A stretch of DNA of 64,000 bases. Origin: UBA7672 sp047601145 (lineage in GTDB: Bacteria > Pseudomonadota > Alphaproteobacteria > Caulobacterales > Hyphomonadaceae). The position numbers and the translations under genes were made by a program. Numbering within the stretch: the first letter of the stretch is position 1; the number at the start of each line of letters is the position of its first letter. Under the pieces are notes generated by a model. The model saw only the letters and a list, made by a program, of their open reading frames with translations. It ran no database searches and was not told the origin of the DNA. Shown here in pieces: positions 8,088-16,785 of the stretch. Where the stretch lies: assembly GCA_047601145.1 (NCBI GenBank), contig JASGJW010000001.1, positions 1,674,001-1,738,000 of the forward strand. The letters run 5' to 3'.

Positions 8088-9551
8088 CTAGTGCGCGGGC
8101 TCTTTCGCCGGTTCGGCCGGGGCTGCGGTTGCAGCGGCGGTCGCGGACTTCAGGGCCTCGTAGACAAGCTTCGCCGAGTCGGCGCGGAAGTTCATCGCAT
8201 CCGGGCGGAAGCCGCCCATCTGCTGGATCATGCCGACGAAGAAGAGGTCGTTGGCCGGATCGATCCAGAACCATGTGCCGGCGGCGCCGCCCCAGTAGTG
8301 GGTGCCCTTGGCGTAGGGCTGACCGGTCTTCGACGGCTCGTCATAGATCGCGAAGTCGAGACCGAAGCTGACGCCGTCGAGGCCGTTCGGACGCGTACCA
8401 TCCGTCGACACGCCGAGCGTGCCGATATGGTTGGTGCGCATCAGCTCAACCGTTTCAGGCTTGAGGACCTGGTTGCCGCCGAGCGTGCCCTTGTTGAGGA
8501 ACATCTGCGCGAAGCGGGCGTAGTCGTGCGTGGTCGACACGAGGCCGCCGCCGCCCGACTCAAGACGGTTGGGATCGTCGAAGCCGGGGCGATCAGGCCG
8601 CACGGGGTTCGCGAGCAGGGCGTTCTTGTCCTTGTCCCAATGATAGACGTCGGTGAAGCGCGGCTTGCTGGCTTCGGTGACGAAGAAGGACGTGTCGTTC
8701 ATGCCGAGCGGCGTGAAGACGTTGGCCTTCAGGTAGTCGCCGAACTTCTGGCCGGAGAGCTTCTGGACGATGTAGCCCTGGATATCGACGGCAGCGGAGT
8801 AGCTCCACTTCGTGCCGGGATCGTAAAGCAGCGGAATCGCCTCGATCTTCTTCATCATCTCGTCGAGGTTCGCCGAGGCGAGAACGCCGTCTTTCACGAA
8901 GGCGGCGTCAACCGGGTTCCAGTTCGGCGCCTTGGGGTCGACGCAGCAGAGGCCATAGCCGAAGCCGGCGGTGTGGCTCATCAACTGACGCATGGTCGGG
9001 GCAGACGCCGGATCGGCCAGAACGGGCTTGCCGCCCTTTATCACCGGCTTGCCATCCTTCCAGGTGATGACTTTGAGGTTGGCCAGTTCCGGCACGTACT
9101 TGCTCACTGGATCATCGAGCTGCCAGAGGCCTTTTTCGTAGAGCTGCATCATCGCCGTGCCGGTGATCGGCTTCGACATCGAGTAGATGCGGAACATCGA
9201 GTTGGTGGTCATCGGCGCGCCGGTGGCCGGATCGCCCGACTGGACGCCGTAGGCCTTGAACTGGGCGATGTCGCCGCCCTTGCCGAGGATCGTCACCATG
9301 CCGGCGACGTCGTGGTCGGCGACCGACTTGGCCATGCGCGCATCGAGCGCGGCGAGACCTTCGGCGGTGAAGCCGATCGTCGCCGGATCGGCGACGGCGG
9401 CGGCAGGCCAGGCCTGGTCGTCAGATGGCTTGGCGGCAACGGCTGCGGGCTCGGCCGGCTTGGCTGGCTCGGGGCTGCAGGCGCTGAGGATTGCGAGGGA
9501 CGCGGCCGCCATGAGCAGGCGCGATCCCAGCTTTAGCTGAATCGTGGACAT
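8088..9551 (-). CDS. serine hydrolase lipoprotein, paralogue of the downstream gene
   Basis: A 487-residue paralogue of the 6699-7988 product. It has a lipoprotein signal with lipobox LSAC (Cys25), an Ala/Pro/Lys linker, then the beta-lactamase-like domain with SMSK (Ser124, Lys127) and WSYSAAVDIQG. It is longer through inserted loops, including a cysteine pair in the LCCVD segment. The start at 9551 is preceded by GGGGAGAAG. First gene of a two-gene leftward unit. Substrate unknown: the family includes esterases, peptidases and beta-lactamases. Confidence 0.9.
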   Translation of the reverse strand: MSTIQLKLGSRLLMAAASLAILSACSPEPAKPAEPAAVAAKPSDDQAWPAAAVADPATIGFTAEGLAALDARMAKSVADHDVAGMVTILGKGGDIAQFKAYGVQSGDPATGAPMTTNSMFRIYSMSKPITGTAMMQLYEKGLWQLDDPVSKYVPELANLKVITWKDGKPVIKGGKPVLADPASAPTMRQLMSHTAGFGYGLCCVDPKAPNWNPVDAAFVKDGVLASANLDEMMKKIEAIPLLYDPGTKWSYSAAVDIQGYIVQKLSGQKFGDYLKANVFTPLGMNDTSFFVTEASKPRFTDVYHWDKDKNALLANPVRPDRPGFDDPNRLESGGGGLVSTTHDYARFAQMFLNKGTLGGNQVLKPETVELMRTNHIGTLGVSTDGTRPNGLDGVSFGLDFAIYDEPSKTGQPYAKGTHYWGGAAGTWFWIDPANDLFFVGMIQQMGGFRPDAMNFRADSAKLVYEALKSATAAATAAPAEPAKEPAH

Positions 9552-9724
9552 CTTCTCCCCTGTGCTGTCGGCAGCTCTCCGGCAGGCCGATCTGGCCGGA
9601 CCATAGGCTGGAACCGCCAGTACAGCCAAGGACGCGGGGGCAAGGTTCCCGAAAGCGTGAAAAGCCGGTCTTTCTGGTCAGGATCGGGGTGCAGTAGAAA
9701 GGTTGTCGTGGGAGGTCCTGCGCG

Positions 9725-10027
9725 ATGGACTGGCTCAGTTGGCTGTTCAGCGACCCGTTCGATCACGGGCATTCGATGCTGACCTACCTGCTGCTGGTGC
9801 TGGCGGCTTGCATTGTTGTCGCGTTTTGGCTGCGCCGGATGGAGTGGTCAGGCGCGGCCTGGCTAGCTGTGCTGGTGACCACGGCAATCTTCCTGCTGAT
9901 CTATGGCGTGTTTCACGCAATTGGCCCGATGTTTCTCGTCGGGTTCGTCACGCTCGGGCTTTGTGGCGGCGTGGTGGCCGGTCCCATCGTAGGCCTGATC
10001 AGGCATTGGATGGCGCGGAAAACCTAG
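9725..10027 (+). CDS. small integral membrane protein of unknown function
   Basis: A 100-residue protein with a GGGAGG ribosome site nine bases upstream. Three hydrophobic segments are visible, roughly residues 17-35, 43-63 and 67-90, so it is predicted to sit in the inner membrane. It ends RHWMARKT, a positively charged cytoplasmic tail. I do not recognise a family. It precedes the DUF454 gene by 128 bp on the same strand. Confidence 0.7.
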   Translation: MDWLSWLFSDPFDHGHSMLTYLLLVLAACIVVAFWLRRMEWSGAAWLAVLVTTAIFLLIYGVFHAIGPMFLVGFVTLGLCGGVVAGPIVGLIRHWMARKT

Positions 10028-10155
10028 ATCTACGCAGACACCTGGCCAGACGGCGGCAGGTTTTCGTACCAGGGGACGCTTGCTTCCTGCGAACAAATTG
10101 CAATCTGAGGGAGAGGACGGGTAGGGTCGCCCGCCTGCAGGAACCGGCAGACCGA

Positions 10156-10575
10156 ATGACGCCTTCCCCGCCTCCTCCCAAGGCTCCGCCGAAGAGCCAC
10201 GCGCTGACCCGCCCGCTGTTCTTTGTGGCCGGGCTGTTGCTCGTTGTGGTGGGGATCGTCGGCTATTTCACGCCCGGGATGCCTGGAACGATCTTCCTCA
10301 TTCTGGCGGCGGGATGTTTCGCGCGCTCATCGCCCAAGCTCGAGGCGTGGTTGCTCAACCATCCGAAGCTTGGACCCAGCGTGGTGGCCTGGCGCAAGAA
10401 CGGCGCGATACCCCGCAAGATCAAGTTCGTCGCCATCGGCTCGATGGCGATCTCTTTCGTGATCGTGCTTCTGGTTCATCTGCCCGCGGTCTGGACGGCG
10501 GTGGTCAGCGTCGTATTGCTCGCCAGTGCGCTGTTCGTCGCGACGCGGCCGGAAGGGCCGAAAACGACCGGCTAG
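10156..10575 (+). CDS. DUF454 (YbaN-family) inner-membrane protein
   Basis: A 139-residue protein starting MTPSPPPP; its frame is open far upstream but only this ATG yields a family-like N-terminus. The YbaN/DUF454 signature is visible: a first membrane helix ending GYFTPGMPGTIFLILAAGCF, then FARSSPKLEAWLLNHPKLG, followed by two closely spaced helices. The family is widespread in proteobacteria with no agreed function. It converges on msrA with a 13-bp gap. Confidence 0.85.
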   Translation: MTPSPPPPKAPPKSHALTRPLFFVAGLLLVVVGIVGYFTPGMPGTIFLILAAGCFARSSPKLEAWLLNHPKLGPSVVAWRKNGAIPRKIKFVAIGSMAISFVIVLLVHLPAVWTAVVSVVLLASALFVATRPEGPKTTG

Positions 10576-10588
10576 GCCAGCCGCCCGA

Positions 10589-11179
10589 TCAGCCGATCGG
10601 CTTCCAGACTTTCGAGAGGATGAAATCGCGCTGGCAGCCTTCGCGATAAGCCTCGTAGTCGGCCTTGTTGCGCTTGGCGTAGTCGCGGTGGAATTCCTCG
10701 GCCGGCCAGAACTCGCCGAGCGGCAGGACTGGCACGATGACCTTTCCGTTCACCCGGCCCGACGCGATGATCTTCTCTTTCGAAGCTTCAGCGGCGGCTT
10801 TCTGGTCGGGCGTCACGAAGATCGCGGGCATGTAATTGTGGCCGCGGTCGCAGAACTGGCCGTTCGCGTCTGTCGGGTCGACCAGCGGCCAGTAGCGCGA
10901 GAGCAGCTGTTCGTAGGTGAGCTTCTTCGGATCATAGGTGACGCGTACCGCCTCAAGATGTCCGGTCTGGTGCATCGCGACCTGCCGGTAGGTCGGGTTC
11001 TTCTCCTTGCCGCCGGTGTAGCCGGACTCAACCGAGATCACGCCCGGTATGTGGCCCATGTCGCTTTCCATGCACCAGAAGCATCCGCCGGCAAAGACGG
11101 CTTGCGCCTTCTCCTGCGCGAAGGCGGCGGGCGCTGCGGCGGTGAAGAGAAGGGCGAAGAGAGCAAGAAGGAAGCGCAT
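10589..11179 (-). CDS. msrA: exported peptide-methionine (S)-S-oxide reductase
   Basis: MsrA reduces S-methionine sulfoxide in proteins. The 196-residue product has a signal peptide (MRFLL to FAQ, about 22 residues) and the catalytic GGCFWC motif with Cys33, then family segments SGYTGG and the GHNY/RGHNYMPAIF region. Unlike the cytoplasmic enzyme of E. coli it is predicted to be periplasmic, repairing envelope proteins. An in-frame ATG at 11200 would add seven residues; 11179 was chosen for the cleaner signal peptide. An exported peroxiredoxin occurs elsewhere in the window, consistent with periplasmic oxidant defence. Confidence 0.93.
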   Translation of the reverse strand: MRFLLALFALLFTAAAPAAFAQEKAQAVFAGGCFWCMESDMGHIPGVISVESGYTGGKEKNPTYRQVAMHQTGHLEAVRVTYDPKKLTYEQLLSRYWPLVDPTDANGQFCDRGHNYMPAIFVTPDQKAAAEASKEKIIASGRVNGKVIVPVLPLGEFWPAEEFHRDYAKRNKADYEAYREGCQRDFILSKVWKPIG

Positions 11180-11285
11180 CGTGCGAAGCTCCGAAACCAT
11201 CAGTCGTTCCTGTCTTATACGTCGATCGGGCCCAGGCGTTACAGCCTCCGGTCGCAGCTTGTTGACTGGCGCGGGCCGTCATGAG

Positions 11286-11309
11286 CGTTATAGTTATAAG
11301 AATATAACG
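11286..11309. promoter_or_regulatory. inverted repeat, candidate operator
   Basis: CGTTATA (11286-11292) and TATAACG (11303-11309) form a perfect 7-bp inverted repeat around a 10-bp centre that repeats GTTATA. It is the most AT-rich patch in the roughly 280-bp divergent region between msrA and the sugar dehydrogenase gene. It could be a repressor site over a promoter; no regulator is identified. Confidence 0.35.
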
Positions 11310-11460
11310 ATTGCCGCCAGGGAATCTGAGGTTTTCGGGGAGTTTTGTTACTGCATGGCCATGGCGATAGCGGGAGCGTGATGCAGCTTGCGGCTGTCCG
11401 GAAGCCGGTTCACCACTACCTGTAGGACTGTATCCAGATGCACTTGGGGAGCTTTCGCCT

Positions 11461-12695
11461 ATGCGTTTCCGTCTTGCCGCCCTTTCGACCGCCGCGCTTG
11501 CCGCCCTCGCGGGCCTTGTCGCGGTCGCCCAGCCGCCCGCCGAGACACGGGCTGGCAACAAGTCGGGATACCAGCCCGCTTTCGCCGGACAGACGCGTGC
11601 GCCGGCGCTGACCACGGACACCAAGTTCGACGTGAAGGAAGTCACCAAGCCCGGCGACTTCCAGACGCCCTGGGCGGTGGAGTTCCTGCCGGGCGGCAAG
11701 TTCATCGTGACCGAGCGCACTGCGGGCCAGTTCCGCATCATCGACAAGGACGGGAAAGTCTCGCCGCCGATCAAGGATGGCGTGCCGGCCGTGATGTCGC
11801 GCGGGCAGGGCGGTCTGCTGGATGTTGCGCTCGACCCGAACTTCGCGACCAACCAGACGATCTACTGGAGCTATCTCCGAACCGCAGGCTGACGGAACAA
11901 ACAACACCGCCGTCGCGAAGGGCAAGCTGGTCGACGGCGCGCAGCCGAAGATCGAGAGCGTGAGGGTGATCTACCATCAGGTCCCCTCGCTCAACTCACC
12001 GCTGCACTTTGGCTCGCGGTTGGTGTTCGCCAAGGACGGCACGCTGTTCGTGACGCAGGGCGAGCGCTCGATCCTTCCCGGCCGCATGCAGGCGCAGGAC
12101 CTCAAGAGCGGCCTCGGCAAGATCGTCCGCATCAATACCGACGGCTCGATCCCGAAGGACAATCCGTTCGTTGGCGGTAAAGACGGCGCGCGTGCCGGAA
12201 ATCTGGTCCTACGGCCACCGCAACGTGCAGGGCGCCTTCCTGCATCCCACCACCGGCGAGCTCTGGGAGCTGGAACACGGGCCGCAGGGGGGCGATGAGA
12301 TCAACATCGCGCGCAAGGGCAAGGATTATGGCTGGCCCACCATCACCTACGGCGTCGAATACGGCGCGGCCAACACCAAGATCGGCGAAGGTTCGCAGAA
12401 GGCCGGCATGGAACAGCCGATATACTATTGGGACCCGGTGATCGCGCCTGGCGCGTTGATGTACTACAACGCCAACCTGTTCCCGAAATGGAAGGGCAGC
12501 GTGTTCGCTGCGGGCCTCAACTCGCACTATGTCGCGCGCCTCACCGTGAGCGGTGAGAAGATCACGGGCGAAGAGCGCCTGACATTCTCCCAGGACGATC
12601 GCTATCGCGACATTGGCGTCGGCCCCGACGGGGCCATCTACGTACTCACGGACGGACCACAGGCGCGCCTTCTCAAGGTCACGCCGAAAGCCTGA
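11461..12695 (+). pseudogene. PQQ-dependent sugar dehydrogenase, interrupted by two frameshifts
   Basis: Three successive frames together encode one soluble aldose-sugar dehydrogenase (YliI/Asd-like beta-propeller): signal peptide and FQTPWAVEFLPGGKFIVTER in frame 1 (11461 to about 11875), then the middle with FGSRLVFAKDGTLFVT in frame 2, then IWSYGHRNVQGAF, GPQGGDEIN and GKDYGWP in frame 3 to the stop at 12695. The breaks are near 11872-11880 and 12188-12196. Removing one base at each restores continuous homology (SYSEPQADG-like and ARPEIWSYG junctions). Both are +1 shifts. The enzyme would oxidise sugars in the periplasm with PQQ. Whether it is a true pseudogene or carries sequencing errors cannot be decided here. 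Confidence 0.85.
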
Positions 12696-12721
12696 CGACA
12701 GGCATCACTGGAGGAAACACG

Positions 12722-13420
12722 ATGAAACGACTTCTGACGGCCGCCGCGCTTGCCGCGGCGATGGGCGCAGCCTTTCCGGCGTTCGCGCAGGCGCCACCGC
12801 CTCCTGCTGACGAAGTGGGCAAGAGCCTGCTCGCAACGGTCACCCTTCCTGCGCCTGCCGCAGCGAAGCTGACGGTGACGACGCCGGGCTGGAAGGACGG
12901 CGCCGACATCGACTTCAAGTACACGCAATACCAGGGCAACAATTTCCCCGGCCTCGAATGGAGCAAGGGCCCGGCGACGACGAAATCCTACGCCATCATC
13001 ATGCAGGACACGGACCTGGTGATGCGCGGCACGCCGATCCTGCACTGGTCGGTGGTGAACGTCCCCGCGACGGTGACGAAACTGCCTGCCGGCATGAAGC
13101 CCGAGGAAATCCCGAAAGGCTCGATCTACGGCCCGAACTATCAGGGTCCGGGCAAGCCCTATCTTGGACCGCGCACGCCCGCAGGACCAAAGCATCGTTA
13201 TCATATCCAGGTTCTGGCGCTCGACACGATGCTGGCCGCCGACTTCGCGCCGAAGAACTATGGCGAGCTGATCGAGCCGCTGAAGGGCCATGTCGTGGCG
13301 TGGGGCGATGTCGTCGGCCTTGGCCAGGCTGACCCGAACGCGCCACCGCCGGCGCCCAAGCCGCCTGCAGCAACGCCTGCTCCTGCGCCTGCTACAACGG
13401 ACCACACGCAGCATCAGTGA
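12722..13420 (+). CDS. exported YbhB/YbcL (PEBP, Raf-kinase-inhibitor-like) protein
   Basis: A 232-residue protein with a signal peptide (1-22, ending AFAQ) and a phosphatidylethanolamine-binding-protein domain. Family marks include FPGLEWSKGPATTKSYAIIMQD, the HWSVVNVPA segment and the GPRTPAGPKHRYHIQVLALD region, matching the conserved DPD/HW/GP-H-Y pattern of bacterial YbhB proteins with the first motif reading QDTD. The C-terminus is a Pro/Ala-rich tail ending in TTDHTQHQ. A ribosome site GGAGG precedes the ATG. Bacterial functions are poorly known; small-ligand or lipid binding is inferred from the fold. Confidence 0.9.
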   Translation: MKRLLTAAALAAAMGAAFPAFAQAPPPPADEVGKSLLATVTLPAPAAAKLTVTTPGWKDGADIDFKYTQYQGNNFPGLEWSKGPATTKSYAIIMQDTDLVMRGTPILHWSVVNVPATVTKLPAGMKPEEIPKGSIYGPNYQGPGKPYLGPRTPAGPKHRYHIQVLALDTMLAADFAPKNYGELIEPLKGHVVAWGDVVGLGQADPNAPPPAPKPPAATPAPAPATTDHTQHQ

Positions 13421-13440
13421 CAACAGACGCATGATTGCAG

Positions 13441-13467
13441 CGCCGCGGCTTCTTGGCCGCGGCGTTT
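13441..13467. terminator. terminator hairpin between convergent genes
   Basis: A perfect 8-bp stem, CGCCGCGG (13441-13448) with CCGCGGCG (13457-13464), loop CTTCTTGG, then TTT. It lies 20 bp after the PEBP gene and just before the end of the leftward HAD gene. Confidence 0.75.
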
Positions 13468-13471
13468 GCGT

Positions 13472-14167
13472 TCACCCGATCTCGTCGAGCCAGGCCGGCA
13501 GGCCGCCCAGCGTTTCGATCTCGCGATAGCGTGGATGGCCGACCGGCTTCTCCGCGCGTTCGTGTTCCCACACGAGAGGATAGGGCACGAGGGCGGCATA
13601 GCCCCCGGCCTGCAGCATCGGCAGGATGTCGGACTTCACCGAATTGCCGGTCATGAGCGAGGTCTCTGCCGATCCACCATGGCGCGCGAAGGCCCTTGTG
13701 TAGATGTCGGGCGTCTTCTCCGACACGATCTCGACGCCGGAGAAGTGCGAGCCGAGGCCGGAAGCCGCGAGCTTCGATTCCTGGTGGAAGAGATCGCCCT
13801 TGGTGATGAGAATCAGGCGGCCGCGCTCGGCCATCGCCTTGAGCGCGTCCTCGACACCCGGCAGCGGTTCGATCGGATGGGTCATCATCTCGCGGCCAGC
13901 ATCCAGCAGTTCGCGGATCACTCTCGTTGAGACATTCCCGTCGCTTACCTCCAGCGCCGTCTGCAACATGGAAAGCGTGAAGCCCTTCGCACCATAGCCG
14001 TAGGCCTTCATGTTCTCGCGCTCGATGCTCGCAAGCCGCGCCTCCAGCGCGTCCTCGTCCGCAAAGTCAGAGAGAAGTTCGTTGAAACGCTTGTGAGTCA
14101 GGCGGAAGACCGTCTCCGTGTGCCAGAGCGTGTCGTCCGCATCGACGCCGATAATCGAGAGTGCCAT
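13472..14167 (-). CDS. HAD-superfamily hydrolase
   Basis: A 231-residue haloacid-dehalogenase-type hydrolase, probably a phosphatase. Motif I is GVDADDTLW near the N-terminus (nucleophile Asp and acid/base Asp), motif II is the LITKGD strand, motif III is the basic QESKL/EKTPDIY region, and motif IV is the GNSVKSD loop with metal-binding Asp. Start at 14167 (MALSIIG), with AAGAGG upstream; the longer frame adds only basic residues. It is divergent from the TonB receptor/phytase locus and shares its regulatory region, so it may belong to the same phosphate response. Substrate unknown. Confidence 0.88.
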   Translation of the reverse strand: MALSIIGVDADDTLWHTETVFRLTHKRFNELLSDFADEDALEARLASIERENMKAYGYGAKGFTLSMLQTALEVSDGNVSTRVIRELLDAGREMMTHPIEPLPGVEDALKAMAERGRLILITKGDLFHQESKLAASGLGSHFSGVEIVSEKTPDIYTRAFARHGGSAETSLMTGNSVKSDILPMLQAGGYAALVPYPLVWEHERAEKPVGHPRYREIETLGGLPAWLDEIG

Positions 14168-14252
14168 GGGGCGCCTCTTAGGCGGACGGGGCTTCACGCG
14201 CAACAAACCCGCTCGCAAATACGTGAACGTTGCACAGATACACCCTTGTTAG

Positions 14253-14292
14253 CTGTCATCCAGCCGAAACAAAACGGTGTGCTGACTGTCAT
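14253..14292 (+). promoter_or_regulatory. candidate Pho-box array (PhoB binding) before the receptor gene
   Basis: Two exact copies of the Pho-box heptamer CTGTCAT, at 14253-14259 and 14286-14292, are 33 bp apart, exactly three 11-bp PhoB repeat units. The intervening in-phase heptamers are CCGAAAC and CGGTGTG, which are degenerate. A weak -10-like TAGAGC starts at 14303, about 10 bp after the last unit, the usual position when a Pho box replaces the -35. The array lies 58 bp before the receptor start. PhoB control is inferred. Confidence 0.55.
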
Positions 14293-14350
14293 GCAGCCCC
14301 TCTAGAGCCGCGGCCTTGGGAACGGACGGCAACAGAGGATTATTGCTCAC

Positions 14351-16696
14351 ATGGCTCGGAAACTGAAAGCTGCGCATCTTGCGAGCGCAGCAGGCGCTGC
14401 GATTTCCCTGGCGGCTTTCCAGCCCGCCTTCGCCCAGACGGGGCCGGAACCCCAACCCCAGACCGTGAAGACGGAGCAGAGCGGCGAGGGCATCACGGTA
14501 GCGCGCGACGTCGTCGTCGTGAACGGCATCGCCTATCGCAACCGGACCGAGGATGTTGCCCCGGTCCTGGAATACGGCCTCGACTACTTCCAGCCGTTCG
14601 AGCCGCTGTCGGTTGGCGATGCGCTGAAGCGCGTGCCGTCGGTCACTTTCCTCTCGGACGTGCTTGAGTCGGACGGCGTGCGCCTGCGCGGCCTCGACCC
14701 GGCCTACACGCAGATCCTGATCAACGGCGAGAAAGTGCCGGGCTCGGGGTCGGACTCGGGCGCATTCGGCAACGGCGCCGATGGCTCCTTCTTCGTTGAC
14801 CGTATTCCGGCCGAACTGATCGAGCGCATCGAAATCGTCCGCTCAGGCTCGGCCAACCGGTCGGGAGACGCGGTCGCGGGCGCGGTGAACATCGTGCTGC
14901 GCGACGCCTACAGCCTCGATGGCGGCTATGTCCGTCTCGGCGCGCTGGGCTTTGATGATGGCCGCGTTCGCGAGACCTATGGCGCAGTGTGGGGCGGCGC
15001 GGTGGGCGATGGTCGCATGCTGCTCGGCGCCAACGTGCAGGGCCGCCGCAATCCGAAGGAAAAACTGTCGCTGCGCTATGGCGATCCGACGGATGCCACG
15101 CTGGACAATTATGAACTCCAGACCGACACGCGCGACGGCACGGACTATTCGGCCAACGCGAGCTACCAGATCGATCTCGGCGCGAGCAAACTCGAACTGA
15201 ACGCCTTTTACGTGCACACCGACCGCACGCAGGACGAGGACTCCCTCGAATACAACGGCCCGACGCAGAACCAGTCCAACAGCACGCTCAGCGTCTTCAA
15301 CAACAACGACGTCGACATCACTCAGGACTCCTGGACGGTCGGCGGCAAGTACACGTTCGAGATGATGGGCGGTGAGACGGCGGTGAAGCTGGGCGTCGCC
15401 CGCTTCGAGAATGACGAGTTCGAGTTCGAGGACGAGGTCGAATACCTGCGCGACGTCAACCCGTTCCCGGACGGCGACCGCTTCACGGGCGATGCGACCC
15501 AGGCCAGTCTCGAGGACACGGAATACTCCGCCAAGCTCGAGCACAAGCGCGACCTCGGCGAGGATCTCAAGGTCGAGTTCGGCGTTCAGTACGAGAAGAA
15601 GGAGCGCGACAACCTCATCGAGGAAGCTGCGCGCATCCGCTTCAACATGCCGGCCAACACCCCGTTCCCGACCTCGGGCACGCGTCCGTTCACCGGCTTT
15701 GCTCCGGCCGCCGGAGGCGACAACACGATCGAGCAGACCCGTATCGATCCGTTCGTCATGCTCAGCGGCGGGTTCGGCCAGTTCGAATGGGAAGCCGGCG
15801 TCCGCTACGAGACGACCGACATCTCGATCGACGATCGCACGGCCGGCACGAGGGAAGACACCGACTATGCGGAAGTCCTTCCATCCGTTCACCTGCGCTA
15901 CAACCTGACCGAAGACGACCGCTTCAGCCTGTCGGTGGCGCGCACCATCCGCCGCGCCAGCTTCACCTTCCTCTCGCCGGCGACGCTGGAAGAGGAACTG
16001 GCTGACAACGACTTCGTCGGCAACCCGAACCTCGATCCGGAAACGGCCTGGGGTCTCGACGCCGGCTACGAGCGTCGTCTCGGTCGCACGGGCATTGCGG
16101 GCATCAACTTCTTCTACCGTGACGTGAAAGATCTGATCGAAGTCTTCAACACGACGGATGAAGGGTCGGCCGGTCCCGGCACGTTTATCTACTCCGCCCG
16201 CAACACGGGCGATGGCAAGGTCTGGGGCGTCGAGCTCGACTACTCGGCCTCGCTCGACTTCATCGGCATGGAGGACACGGGCGTGTTCTTCAACTACTCG
16301 TGGCTCGACAGCGATGTCGATGACGAGTTCGGCTCGCGCCGCTTCAACTCGCAATCGGACTACGTCTACAACATCGGCTTCATCCAGGACCTGCCGGCGA
16401 TGGAAGCCTCGTTCGGCGTGACCTACCGCAAGCAGGGCGATGCCTACAGCCGTGTCGTCGGCGAGGAAGTGACAACCTCGTATGAAGGCGTGCTGGAAGT
16501 GTTCGTCGAAAAGAGCTTCGGCGACAACTTCACGGTCCGTCTCACCGGCGGCAACCTGACCGACGGCCACAAGGACGAGGTGTTCAACAAGTTCGGCTCG
16601 CTGGCCGACCAGGTCTCGCGCGACTTCGACGAGTACGAACTCGAAACCGAGAAGGCCGGCCCGACCTGGCAGATCATCGGCCGCTACTCGTTCTAG
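14351..16696 (+). CDS. TonB-dependent outer-membrane receptor, probably for phytate or another phosphate ester
   Basis: A 781-residue receptor. Signal peptide about 1-29 (ending AFAQ), a TonB-box-like DVVVVNG region near 53-60, a plug domain (about 70-190) with VRLRGLDPAYTQILINGEKVPG and RIEIVRSGSANRSGDAVAGAVNIVLR, then a beta-barrel ending in the aromatic residue of GRYSF. There is no N-terminal FecR-signalling extension. The substrate is inferred from context: the next gene is a beta-propeller phytase and a Pho-box-like array lies upstream. Phytase genes next to TonB receptors are a known arrangement in proteobacteria. A strong terminator follows the stop, so receptor and phytase may be expressed unequally. 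Confidence 0.93.
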   Translation: MARKLKAAHLASAAGAAISLAAFQPAFAQTGPEPQPQTVKTEQSGEGITVARDVVVVNGIAYRNRTEDVAPVLEYGLDYFQPFEPLSVGDALKRVPSVTFLSDVLESDGVRLRGLDPAYTQILINGEKVPGSGSDSGAFGNGADGSFFVDRIPAELIERIEIVRSGSANRSGDAVAGAVNIVLRDAYSLDGGYVRLGALGFDDGRVRETYGAVWGGAVGDGRMLLGANVQGRRNPKEKLSLRYGDPTDATLDNYELQTDTRDGTDYSANASYQIDLGASKLELNAFYVHTDRTQDEDSLEYNGPTQNQSNSTLSVFNNNDVDITQDSWTVGGKYTFEMMGGETAVKLGVARFENDEFEFEDEVEYLRDVNPFPDGDRFTGDATQASLEDTEYSAKLEHKRDLGEDLKVEFGVQYEKKERDNLIEEAARIRFNMPANTPFPTSGTRPFTGFAPAAGGDNTIEQTRIDPFVMLSGGFGQFEWEAGVRYETTDISIDDRTAGTREDTDYAEVLPSVHLRYNLTEDDRFSLSVARTIRRASFTFLSPATLEEELADNDFVGNPNLDPETAWGLDAGYERRLGRTGIAGINFFYRDVKDLIEVFNTTDEGSAGPGTFIYSARNTGDGKVWGVELDYSASLDFIGMEDTGVFFNYSWLDSDVDDEFGSRRFNSQSDYVYNIGFIQDLPAMEASFGVTYRKQGDAYSRVVGEEVTTSYEGVLEVFVEKSFGDNFTVRLTGGNLTDGHKDEVFNKFGSLADQVSRDFDEYELETEKAGPTWQIIGRYSF

Positions 16697-16712
16697 AACG
16701 ATGCATGTGGAT

Positions 16713-16746
16713 CGGCCCCGTTTCCTTCGCGGAGACGGGGCCGTTT
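16713..16746 (+). terminator. strong hairpin between receptor and phytase genes
   Basis: A 13-bp stem with one G-T wobble (16713-16725 with 16731-16743), loop TTCGC, then TTT. It lies 17 bp after the receptor stop and 40 bp before the phytase start. It may terminate most receptor transcripts or act as a stabilising intercistronic hairpin. Confidence 0.8.
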
Positions 16747-16785
16747 CGCCTAGACTTCTTTCACAAAATGATTCGAGGAACTGAC

